DNA of 64,000 nucleotides from Fen-1298 sp050015675. GTDB lineage: Bacteria; Bacteroidota; Ignavibacteria; UBA10030. The DNA is taken from positions 8,487 through 72,486 of the forward strand of contig JBEKAY010000014.1 of NCBI GenBank assembly GCA_050015675.1, given 5' to 3'. A program made the position numbers and the translations under genes. Under the pieces are notes generated by a model. That model had not been told where the DNA came from and searched no databases. It worked only from the letters and a program-made list of their open reading frames with translations. Below, in pieces: positions 28,149 to 36,086 of this stretch (the stretch's first letter is position 1; each line of letters starts with the position of its first letter).

Positions 28149-29350
28149 TTGTGTCTGCAAAGCTATCACGGAATGAGCCTTGCCCTTGTGGAAGTGGAAA
28201 GAAATATAAAAATTGTCATGGGAATAATATGAACGATACACGTTCACAATGGAATGAACGAGTTACGAAAAAGCCGGATGGAACTTTAGAGATAGCTTTT
28301 AATATTCCTCCAGATGAATTAGGTCCACCCTTTGGCTATACAGAACTAATTTGTGTTCCTGTTTTCGATGAAGGCACAATGAAACCTGGGGAAAAACAAC
28401 CATCTCCTACCGGTTCTCCTGGTCAATATGAAGTAGCCTTTATTTTTGCTAAACCGGAAATAGCATTAGCCGAAATGCGATATTCCGATATTGACTCAGA
28501 TTCATTCAAAGGAGACTCTTCATTCATTATAGCTTCGCCAGAACCAAGAAAAGCAACCGATCCAGCTTTTATGAAGATGGATTATAGTTACGATGCAGCA
28601 GATAAAACGCGAAAAACTGGAACTATTGAGTTTCGTCCGAATAAGCATGGAAGGCTTAGTTTTGCAAGAACAACGATATATTCAAATGGTTATCGACAAG
28701 CGAGACTTGATGCCTATCGAGCAATTCTACCAATGTTAAGCAATTTATCATTTGAGTGTGATATTCCCTTAGAAATCAAAGGGTCAACAACAAGGGAAAT
28801 ATCTTCTGGTGGTGTAAGTCGGGAAATAAGATTTCAATTTCCTTGTAATACACTACAAGGGCCAGGTAACATAGTTCATCGTAAAGAAATTTATGCTCTT
28901 CAAAGCTTTTATCGAGAAGGAATGAATTCATCAAGTATATGCTACAGTTTCCTTTGTTTTTATAGGGTACTAGAGGCTATATATAAAATGCGGCAAAATA
29001 TTATTGAACAAAAATCTCTTAGACCAAAATTCAAAGGGGAAGCTCGTGTCGAAGAAGCTGATTTAAAAGGCTTGCCCATATTCTTGGAAAACAACAAGAA
29101 ATTTATCGGTCGTAAATATCGTGATATTTATGAAAAAGAATTGACACCCTTGAGGATATTAATTGCCCATGGCCTTCTTGGAGATGATGATCCTTTTGAA
29201 AATACTCCCGATAATGTCGATATTCGTACCACAGCCAGTTCTCTAATACCGATAACGAAAATAATAGCACGACTTGAAATTCAAAATGAACTTAATGTGG
29301 AATACATCCCCATACAAGATAAAAAAGAGAGTACAAAGAATGATTGTTAA
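28145..29350 (+). CDS. SEC-C zinc-motif protein with HEPN-like C-terminus
   Basis: The gene starts at GTG 28145, overlapping the methyltransferase stop by 4 bases (GTG 28151 is an alternative). The N-terminal SEC-C motif is RNEPCPCGSGKKYKNCHG, with Cys13, Cys15, Cys24 and His25 as zinc ligands. The C-terminal helical part ends LTPLRILIAHGLLGDDDP (about residues 334-350), which contains an R-x4-H signature (RILIAH) of HEPN ribonucleases. The preceding YRVLEAIYKMR is also HEPN-like. Overlap with a methyltransferase gene argues it is the third part of that defence operon. A toxic RNase effector is inferred; the family is not otherwise recognised with confidence. Confidence 0.75.
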   Translation: MIVSAKLSRNEPCPCGSGKKYKNCHGNNMNDTRSQWNERVTKKPDGTLEIAFNIPPDELGPPFGYTELICVPVFDEGTMKPGEKQPSPTGSPGQYEVAFIFAKPEIALAEMRYSDIDSDSFKGDSSFIIASPEPRKATDPAFMKMDYSYDAADKTRKTGTIEFRPNKHGRLSFARTTIYSNGYRQARLDAYRAILPMLSNLSFECDIPLEIKGSTTREISSGGVSREIRFQFPCNTLQGPGNIVHRKEIYALQSFYREGMNSSSICYSFLCFYRVLEAIYKMRQNIIEQKSLRPKFKGEARVEEADLKGLPIFLENNKKFIGRKYRDIYEKELTPLRILIAHGLLGDDDPFENTPDNVDIRTTASSLIPITKIIARLEIQNELNVEYIPIQDKKESTKNDC

Positions 29351-29380
29351 GTAAGGATTCAATGCAGAAAAAGTGGAAGG

Positions 29381-29443
29381 GATATCATCATCAAATACGA
29401 AATCAATTATCGTAAGGGCAGAAACAGTGAAGAGGAAGAGTGA
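29381..29443 (+). pseudogene. vestigial 3' end of a second Eco57I-type methyltransferase gene
   Basis: These 21 codons read DIIIKYEINYRKGRNSEEEE-stop, which aligns with the C-terminus of the upstream methyltransferase (DFIINYDIKYRMGKNNEEDE). The nucleotide match includes TATCGTA-GGGCA-AAC-GAAGAGGA-GAGTGA. Upstream of codon 1 the similarity is lost. This implies that a homologous gene once ended here and was replaced, or that a tandem duplication was mostly deleted. Confidence 0.7.
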
Positions 29444-29488
29444 ACATTCAATGAGTGATCAAAAAAGTTAAAGGATAGTGGAGGGAAA

Positions 29489-30709
29489 ATGAAAGCGGCT
29501 AATACGCCAAATGATGTTTTTTCTGCAATAGACCCATCACTAGGGTATCTGTACCAAATACGATATTCTCTCTACAGACTTCTTGAGGCTAACGAAGAAG
29601 AAGAAATCTCAATAGAATGGGTGGATGATGTCGCTGTTGAGAATGATGGGTCAATAAATGAACAGTTACAATTGAAACATCATTTACGAGGAAAAGCATC
29701 TTTGACAGATTCTTCTCCCGACCTTTGGAAAACAATTCGTGTTTGGTCAGAAGGGGTAAAAACAGGATCAATAAATCCATCAACAACAAGGTTGTTACTA
29801 ATAACTACAGCAGCCGCTCCTGCAGGTTCAATAGCTTCTCTTCTCAAGGATACTCAAACAGGACGAGATGCAAAAACTGCTTTACAACGACTTATGGATG
29901 TTGCCAGTACATCAGGAAATGTAGCCCTCAAAGATTCTTTCGATGCTTTTAAGTCCCTACCGTCTACGAAGAAACGATTGTTGGTAGATTCCATTATTGT
30001 TGTTGATAATATGCCAATGATTACTGATTTGGAAAAAGGAATTAAAAAGAAGTTAGACCTTTCAGTCAGAAAAGAACATATGGACCTGTTTTATGAACGT
30101 CTCGAGGGATGGTGGTTTGACAAAATAATCAGGCATTTTATTGAACCGAATAAAACATCCATTAAAAGATTTGAATTACAATCAAAAATTAGAGATATCG
30201 CTGAACAGTTCGAAGAAGATGCTCTTCCAATCGACTTTTTGGATGCTGAGCCGCCAGAGACACCTGATGCTGCTAATGATGACCGATTGTTTGTTGTCCA
30301 GTTAAGAATAATCGCTTTGAATAACAAATTGATTGAGAAGGCAATTCGGGATTACTATAAGGCATTTGAACAGAGGTCTCGGTGGGCTCGTGAACATTTG
30401 ATCGACGATAAAGATTTAGAAGTATATGAGAATAGACTTGTTGACGAATGGCAGAGATTCTTTTATTCGGCAGTAGAAACAGAAGGCGATAAAGTTGTTA
30501 ATGAAGCAGAGTATTTAAAGACTGGTCGAGAAATATTTAGATGGATGAATACAATAGCACAATTCCCAATTCGGCCAAAGGTTGTCGAACCTTATGTAAT
30601 GCGTGGCAGTTATCATATGTTAGCAGATCAATTTCCACCAAGAGTTGGTTGGCATCCAAGATTCCTTGACCGATTACAGGATGTGCTACCTCTACAGAAG
30701 GAGCAATGA
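29489..30709 (+). CDS. ABC-3C system effector: Cap4-like nuclease with C-terminal ABC-3C domain
   Basis: The 406-residue protein starts after GGAGGG. N-terminal residues 12-65 (FSAIDPSLGYLYQIRYSLYR, then ISIEWVDDVAVEN and QLQLKHHLRGKA) give the pattern GxxYQ, E43/D46-D47 and Q61-x-K63, as in Cap4/DUF4297-like PD-(D/E)xK dsDNA nucleases. The C-terminal 150 residues (YKAFEQRSRWAREHLI, EAEYLKTGREIFRWM, MRGSYHMLADQFPPRVGWHP) match the C-terminal domain typical of ABC three-component (ABC-3C) defence systems. The stop overlaps the middle component by 4 bases. The nuclease is the predicted effector released or activated by the ATPase. Confidence 0.85.
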   Translation: MKAANTPNDVFSAIDPSLGYLYQIRYSLYRLLEANEEEEISIEWVDDVAVENDGSINEQLQLKHHLRGKASLTDSSPDLWKTIRVWSEGVKTGSINPSTTRLLLITTAAAPAGSIASLLKDTQTGRDAKTALQRLMDVASTSGNVALKDSFDAFKSLPSTKKRLLVDSIIVVDNMPMITDLEKGIKKKLDLSVRKEHMDLFYERLEGWWFDKIIRHFIEPNKTSIKRFELQSKIRDIAEQFEEDALPIDFLDAEPPETPDAANDDRLFVVQLRIIALNNKLIEKAIRDYYKAFEQRSRWAREHLIDDKDLEVYENRLVDEWQRFFYSAVETEGDKVVNEAEYLKTGREIFRWMNTIAQFPIRPKVVEPYVMRGSYHMLADQFPPRVGWHPRFLDRLQDVLPLQKEQ

Positions 30710-31209
30710 ATATGTTACCTTGGGACAAACGACCAATAGAAATCGCAAATCTTTTTAATCCTGCCTTTTTAGCGCTGCTTTTACACGAAGGATCGTTAGC
30801 ATATTATAATGAGATTCAAAAAGGATTGCCGTTTGAATTGGCGCCCTTGCTAGTCACATTACCGCTTCACAAAGAGACGAGAGATATTATGCCAAAGAAA
30901 ATATCTACTCAGATGCATGCATGGTTATTGGACCATCCTGAGATTAAAATCAATTGTTCCAAAAGAATCCGCAATATGAATCCTTATATACTCGAATCAA
31001 TAGCATTTGGTTTAAAAACAGGAATTATCAACATAGATGAAGATGGAAAAATTAACTCGATCGGTAGAACCGCTCTTTCAAAGAAGTTGAAATGGAATGC
31101 AGAGCTAGATCCAGCAAAATGTCTTCAGAGAGCCACCTTTTTAGGACGATGGTTTGCATACGCCGGTGATGTCTCGACCGTGTACATTATGTGGGGGATA
31201 ACACCATGA
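30706..31209 (+). CDS. ABC-3C system middle component
   Basis: This 167-residue protein (IEIANLFNPAFLALLLHEGS, FELAPLLVTLPLHKETRDIM, LKWNAELDPAKCLQRATFLG, RWFAYAGDVSTVYIMWGI) matches the family annotated as three-component ABC system middle component. It is a winged-helix-like adaptor between the ATPase and effector. It overlaps both neighbours by 4 bases (ATGA), the hallmark of a fixed-stoichiometry operon. Confidence 0.88.
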   Translation: MNMLPWDKRPIEIANLFNPAFLALLLHEGSLAYYNEIQKGLPFELAPLLVTLPLHKETRDIMPKKISTQMHAWLLDHPEIKINCSKRIRNMNPYILESIAFGLKTGIINIDEDGKINSIGRTALSKKLKWNAELDPAKCLQRATFLGRWFAYAGDVSTVYIMWGITP

Positions 31210-33152
31210 GTCTACAGATAAAACAAATCGCACTTTACAATTCGCAAGGTGCAACGCGTGTATTAAATTTCTCTCCTGGAAAAGTAAATATCATTACTGG
31301 TAAATCTAATACTGGAAAATCTGCTCTTATTGAGATTGTTGAATATTGCCTCGGTAGGTCAACATTTAATGTACCAGAAGGTGTAATAAGAGATTCTGTG
31401 AGTTGGTATGCAGTATTGTATCAATATACAAACACTCAGATTCTTATTGCAAAGCCCACACCGAAGGCAGGCCATCAAAGCCAATCACAGGTTTATTTTG
31501 AAGTAGGAAGTGAAATTGCTCTTCCCCCGTTATCCAAATTGATTCCAAATTCAAATGATGATGCTATTCTAATGTATTTGACTCAACTTCTTGGAATCTC
31601 GCCTAACTTAAATATACCCGACGAAGAACATTCGCGTAATCCTCTTGAAGCGACATTAGCTCACACCCGGTATTACTTGTTTCAAAAGCAAGGTGTTATT
31701 GCGAGCCAAGATGTCTTATTCCATCGTCAGCTAGAAGAGTATATGCCACAAGCGATCAAAGACACGTTACCTTACTTTCTTGGTTCTATCCAAGAAGACA
31801 GACTAAAGCAAATACAGGAATTCAGGCTTGCAAAGCGAGATCTTAAACTGGCTCAAAAAGCGTTTGAAGAAAATGAGGCAATATCGGTTGAATCTACAAC
31901 AAGAGCTAGAGCTTTGCTTGCAGAGGCGCAGCAAGCAGAGATAGTTTCAATGAAAACAAATCCCCAGACCCAATCGGAACTTATTGATACGCTTAAGAAT
32001 GTTCTTGATTGGAAACCGAGTTTGGAGGTAGGTATAGAATCAGATAGAATATCAACATTAACTCAAGAATTATATAATCTCCGCACAGAATTCCAATCGA
32101 TTCAAAACAAGATTGATGCTGCAGAGACTTTTGCACAAGAAGAGCAAGCATTTTCAAGCGAAGTAATCGAGCAACGGTTAAGACTTGAATCTATAAACTT
32201 ATTGAGCGATAAAATGGATAATCTTGACCGGTGTCCATTGTGTGACTCAGAAATGAAAATTCCATTACCCTCAATCTCTGCAATCAATAGTTCGTTAGTA
32301 AACTTACGTAAAAACCTAGAAACGGTTGATCGTGAAAGACCTCGATTACGTGAATACATTAATGGACTTCAGGTTGAACGGGAAGAATTGCGCCACAAGA
32401 TCAGTGAAAAAGAATTTACATTGTTGTCAATTAAAAGCGAACTAGATGAAAGTCTGCGAATACGAGACCGAAATACGAGAGCAGCGAGGATAATTGGAAG
32501 GATTAGTCTGTTCTTAGAATCACAGAACTCGTCATCCGGAAATTCAATTCTTATGACAAATGTGAATAATGCCGAAAACAAAGTTAAAATTTACGAATCG
32601 CAGCTTGAAACAGATAAATTAGAGGATACACAAAATTCAATTTTGAGCTTAATGAGCATGGATATGACAAACTGGGCCCATTTGCTTGAACTAGAACATT
32701 CTGGATATCCTTATAGATTTGACATTAATAAATTGACAGTTATCGCAGATAGGCCTAATCGTCCCATATCATTGTCTCAAATGGGTGGAGGAGAAAACCA
32801 TCTTGGGTGTCATATCATAACTTATTTTGCATTACATAAACAATTTATTAATCAACATCGTCCAGTCCCAAGTTTCTTGTTTTTGGATCAACCATCACAG
32901 GTTTATTTTCCATCTGATAAGTATAAGCAACTCCAGGGCAAAGCGGACGAAATAAAGGATATTGATCTGGTTGCTGTCGAGAGGTTGTTTAAATTTATTT
33001 TCGATAGAGTTCAAGAATTATCACCTAATCTTCAAATCATTGTTACAGAACATGCGAATATTGATATTCCTCAATATCAGGCAGCATTAATTGAAGATCC
33101 GTGGCGGGATGGTAAGGCGTTAATCCCTAAGGAATGGATTGATAAATCGTGA
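31206..33152 (+). CDS. ABC-3C system SMC-like ATPase (DUF3732)
   Basis: The start is placed at ATG 31206, overlapping the previous stop, rather than at the upstream GTG. The protein has 648 residues. Walker A is ITGKSNTGKSALIEIVEYCL and the zinc-hook-like CPLC is in DRCPLCDSEMKIP, between coiled-coil arms (QAEIVSMKTN, RERPRLREYINGLQVEREEL). The signature is LSQMGGGENHLGCH and Walker B is FLFLDQPSQVYFP. The LDQPSQVYFP box is diagnostic of DUF3732 ATPases of ABC-3C systems. It probably senses invading DNA or a phage product and controls the nuclease subunit. Confidence 0.92.
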   Translation: MSLQIKQIALYNSQGATRVLNFSPGKVNIITGKSNTGKSALIEIVEYCLGRSTFNVPEGVIRDSVSWYAVLYQYTNTQILIAKPTPKAGHQSQSQVYFEVGSEIALPPLSKLIPNSNDDAILMYLTQLLGISPNLNIPDEEHSRNPLEATLAHTRYYLFQKQGVIASQDVLFHRQLEEYMPQAIKDTLPYFLGSIQEDRLKQIQEFRLAKRDLKLAQKAFEENEAISVESTTRARALLAEAQQAEIVSMKTNPQTQSELIDTLKNVLDWKPSLEVGIESDRISTLTQELYNLRTEFQSIQNKIDAAETFAQEEQAFSSEVIEQRLRLESINLLSDKMDNLDRCPLCDSEMKIPLPSISAINSSLVNLRKNLETVDRERPRLREYINGLQVEREELRHKISEKEFTLLSIKSELDESLRIRDRNTRAARIIGRISLFLESQNSSSGNSILMTNVNNAENKVKIYESQLETDKLEDTQNSILSLMSMDMTNWAHLLELEHSGYPYRFDINKLTVIADRPNRPISLSQMGGGENHLGCHIITYFALHKQFINQHRPVPSFLFLDQPSQVYFPSDKYKQLQGKADEIKDIDLVAVERLFKFIFDRVQELSPNLQIIVTEHANIDIPQYQAALIEDPWRDGKALIPKEWIDKS

Positions 33153-33231
33153 AGAGAAATAAACTATTGATGGAATATTAAATTATTTATCGTACGTGGT
33201 AAAACAACAATTATTAAGCAAGGTGTTTGAT

Positions 33232-33945
33232 ATGCAAAAACTACTTGTAAGTGTGAGAGGTAAGAATGAGGCGCTTGAAGCTGTAAAAGGGGGCGCACAT
33301 ATCGTTGACGCGGAATATCCAACGTCGGCACTTGGTACGCCTTATCCAATCAATATCTATGCTATTCGTAAAGCCGTGCCAACAAGGATTATGGTCTCGA
33401 CAAATATTGGCGAGGAACAAGCTAGGCGAAGCACGGCAGCACAAGCAGTACTCGGTGTTGCAACAGCAGGTGCTGATATAATAAAAGCTGGTTTAGCTGG
33501 GTTGAATTACGATGAAGCGGAATATTTAGCGCGAAACATTGTAAGAACAGTTAAGCATTGGTACCCCCACAAAAAAGTCATTCCAACCTTTTTTGCCGAT
33601 ACAAAACTGGCAAAGATACTCGATCCAATTGAAGAAGCCCCCGCCCTTGCCACGAAGGTCAAAGCCAATGGTGTCCTAATTGATACATTTGATAAAACAA
33701 AAGGGAAACGACTTATCGACTATTATAGCTATAAAGATATAAAGACATTCGTCTCTGCATGCCATAGGAGGCATATTGAAGCTTGGATTGCGGGATCGAT
33801 CACTAAGGAAGAATTGTCCTACTTTTGGGAAACCGGTGTCGATGTGATTTGTGTCCGTGGAGCAGCATGTGAAAAAGGGGATGATCGGATGGGTGCGGTA
33901 AAATCGCACATTGTGATGGATCTAGTTAAGACTATGCGAAAGTAG
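33232..33945 (+). CDS. divergent MfnB/DUF556-family protein
   Basis: The start is placed at ATG 33232 (MQKLLVSVRGKN) with AAGGTG upstream. The 237-residue TIM-barrel protein matches (5-formylfuran-3-yl)methyl phosphate synthase (MfnB) of methanofuran biosynthesis: LEAVKGGAHIVDAEYP, TAGADIIKAGLAG, VLIDTFDKTKGKRLIDYY, IAGSITKEEL and ICVRGAACEKGDDRMG. In M. jannaschii MfnB the sequence DVKNP carries the Schiff-base Lys27 (from memory); here it is DAEYP, with Glu28 in its place. It may therefore not make the furan. It lies alone between ABC-3C and Gabija, with no methanofuran or C1-transfer genes around. Confidence 0.82.
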   Translation: MQKLLVSVRGKNEALEAVKGGAHIVDAEYPTSALGTPYPINIYAIRKAVPTRIMVSTNIGEEQARRSTAAQAVLGVATAGADIIKAGLAGLNYDEAEYLARNIVRTVKHWYPHKKVIPTFFADTKLAKILDPIEEAPALATKVKANGVLIDTFDKTKGKRLIDYYSYKDIKTFVSACHRRHIEAWIAGSITKEELSYFWETGVDVICVRGAACEKGDDRMGAVKSHIVMDLVKTMRK

Positions 33946-34034
33946 AGTAAGGGGTAAGAGATTGGTCTTTGGTAATGGACTTGAAGAACGAGGGATCAAA
34001 GGCGACAACCTCAATTTAAAAAAGGTCTAGAACT

Positions 34035-36086
34035 ATGTACATCTCAAAAATTCAAATCGTGGGGTTTCGAAACTTCAGCAATTCAGAAGTACTCTTTAAT
34101 GATGGAATAAATGTTATCATCGGTCACAACAATGCTGGAAAGACCAATCTCCTGCGAGCAATGGCTCTGGTATTGGATACATCTTTCTCCACGAAGCGAT
34201 TGGATGTGGATGACTTTTACAAAGTCGTTGAGTTGGCAAACCTCAAAAAAGTTCCCCCTTCAGTAATAATCTCGTTATTCTTTTCAGAGAGTGCAGGCGA
34301 AAACTTGAATGGAGATGATCTCGTAACTGTTTCCAACTGGATAACGAGGCTTGAAAGTCCATATGAGGCTCGGTTAACGTATGAGTTTTTTCTACCAGAA
34401 AAGGAAAGGGGTAACTACGAAAAGAGTTTGCTCGAAGTTAACAATCTCGAAAAGGCTTGGCGAATAATCAAACGAGACTTCATTCGCAAGTATATCTTTA
34501 AAATATTTTGTGGCGACCCCCAGCTTCAGAATCAAGCTGACAGTGAAAGCCTTCAAAAATTCGATTTTCAATTCCTCAACGCGATTCGGGATGTTGAAAG
34601 AGATATGTTCACCGGGAAAAGCCCTGCGCTTAAGGAAGTGCTCCAATTCTTTATGGACTATGAAATCAAGAAGGATAAGAAAAAGACTGAAGAAGAACAG
34701 ACGAAGGAGATCAAGAAAAGGCAAGAAACATTTGATGGGAAGGCTAAACCACTGCTTGAAGAGTTGCTCTTGAGAATTCACGAAGGAGAAAATGAGATTC
34801 TAGATTATGCCACTCAAACAGGGGCTTCTTTCAATAATGCGAAGCCTACTTTTGAAGGAGCTATAACAGAGATAGAGCTACTATCAGCACTCCGGTTGAT
34901 AATCGAGCACAATACTGGAATAAAGATTCCAGCCGCCACACACAATGGACTAGGCTATAATAATTTGATCTATATGTCTCTGTTGTTGGCAAAGCTTCAA
35001 ACAAACACGGATGGAGACTACTACGGCAGTAACGCAAAGGTCTATCCACTCCTGGTAATCGAAGAACCCGAAGCGCATCTACATCCATCCATGCAGTACA
35101 AACTTCTTAAGTTCCTCAGAGAGAACAGGAAAAAGAAAGTCCGACAGGTATTTGTAACTACCCACTCAACTCACATCACTGCTGCAGTTTCTCTAGACGA
35201 AATCGTTTGCCTTCACAATGACAACAGCCAATTGAACATCGGTTATCCTGGAAAAGTGTTTGCAGACGATGAAGAAGGTAAGAAATCGAAAGAATACGTT
35301 GAGCGATTTCTCGATGCGACTAAATCGAACATTCTCTTTGCTCAACGAGTAATTCTTGTTGAAGGATTAACAGAGCAGATTCTAATGCCAACGATTGCTC
35401 GGCGTGTCGATAAGTCGAAACAACTCGAAGACCATCATATTGAAGTTTGTGCCATGGGAGGACGTTACTTCGACCATTTCCTAAAACTGTTCGACAGCAC
35501 TAAACCAAATACCATAAAAAAGCGTGTCGCATGTATTACTGACAGAGATCCTGAGAGAAAAGAGATTCTAGGAGATTCTTATGAAAAGTGTTATCCATTT
35601 GAATTAGGAATTGCTCCCGAAGCTTATGAATTCAAGGATAATGCGTCAAGCAAGATAGCTCAGTATTCCTTACATCCTAATATCAGGTTTTTCAGCCAAG
35701 ACATCGCGAAGGGCAAAACTCTTGAATACGATTTGGCGTTCTATAACCCAGCTCTCGAATTACTTCTAACTGAATCGATCATCAATAGGAGCGAACTTCT
35801 TGCTTTGATGAAGGCTTATAAAGATGGGAAAGAGTTTGCAGAAATGCCCCTTAGAGATACAAGTGAAAATAGTCGGATTAAAAATGGTCTCAGCTCCGGA
35901 ACTTGTACATGGGATGATAATGAGAAGAAGCGTGCAATCATAGCGGCTCGGTATCTCAACTCTGTTAGTAAAGGAGAGAATGCTCTGGAACTTTCCACAA
36001 AATTGGAAGAGGATCTTCAATCAAACTCTCCTGCATTTGTCGTTCCTCAATACCTCAAAGACGCACTCGAATGGTTATTCCAATAA
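34035..36086 (+). CDS. gajA: Gabija GajA: OLD-family ATPase/TOPRIM nuclease
   Basis: The protein has 683 residues. The N-terminal ABC-type ATPase begins IQIVGFRNF and has Walker A IGHNNAGKTNLLRAM (about 31), Walker B LLVIEEPEAHLHPSMQYKLL (about 341) and the switch-His region VTTHSTHITAA. The C-terminal TOPRIM domain (about 438-515) shows RVILVEGLTEQILMPTIARR (acidic motif), CAMGGRYFDHF and VACITDRDPERKE (DxD metal site). The architecture is that of the Gabija endonuclease GajA, which nicks or cleaves DNA and is inhibited by NTPs. It is longer than the Bacillus cereus protein (578 residues), with a Lys-rich helical insertion at about 215-240. It is paired with gajB, overlapping by 16 bases. 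Confidence 0.93.
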   Translation: MYISKIQIVGFRNFSNSEVLFNDGINVIIGHNNAGKTNLLRAMALVLDTSFSTKRLDVDDFYKVVELANLKKVPPSVIISLFFSESAGENLNGDDLVTVSNWITRLESPYEARLTYEFFLPEKERGNYEKSLLEVNNLEKAWRIIKRDFIRKYIFKIFCGDPQLQNQADSESLQKFDFQFLNAIRDVERDMFTGKSPALKEVLQFFMDYEIKKDKKKTEEEQTKEIKKRQETFDGKAKPLLEELLLRIHEGENEILDYATQTGASFNNAKPTFEGAITEIELLSALRLIIEHNTGIKIPAATHNGLGYNNLIYMSLLLAKLQTNTDGDYYGSNAKVYPLLVIEEPEAHLHPSMQYKLLKFLRENRKKKVRQVFVTTHSTHITAAVSLDEIVCLHNDNSQLNIGYPGKVFADDEEGKKSKEYVERFLDATKSNILFAQRVILVEGLTEQILMPTIARRVDKSKQLEDHHIEVCAMGGRYFDHFLKLFDSTKPNTIKKRVACITDRDPERKEILGDSYEKCYPFELGIAPEAYEFKDNASSKIAQYSLHPNIRFFSQDIAKGKTLEYDLAFYNPALELLLTESIINRSELLALMKAYKDGKEFAEMPLRDTSENSRIKNGLSSGTCTWDDNEKKRAIIAARYLNSVSKGENALELSTKLEEDLQSNSPAFVVPQYLKDALEWLFQ

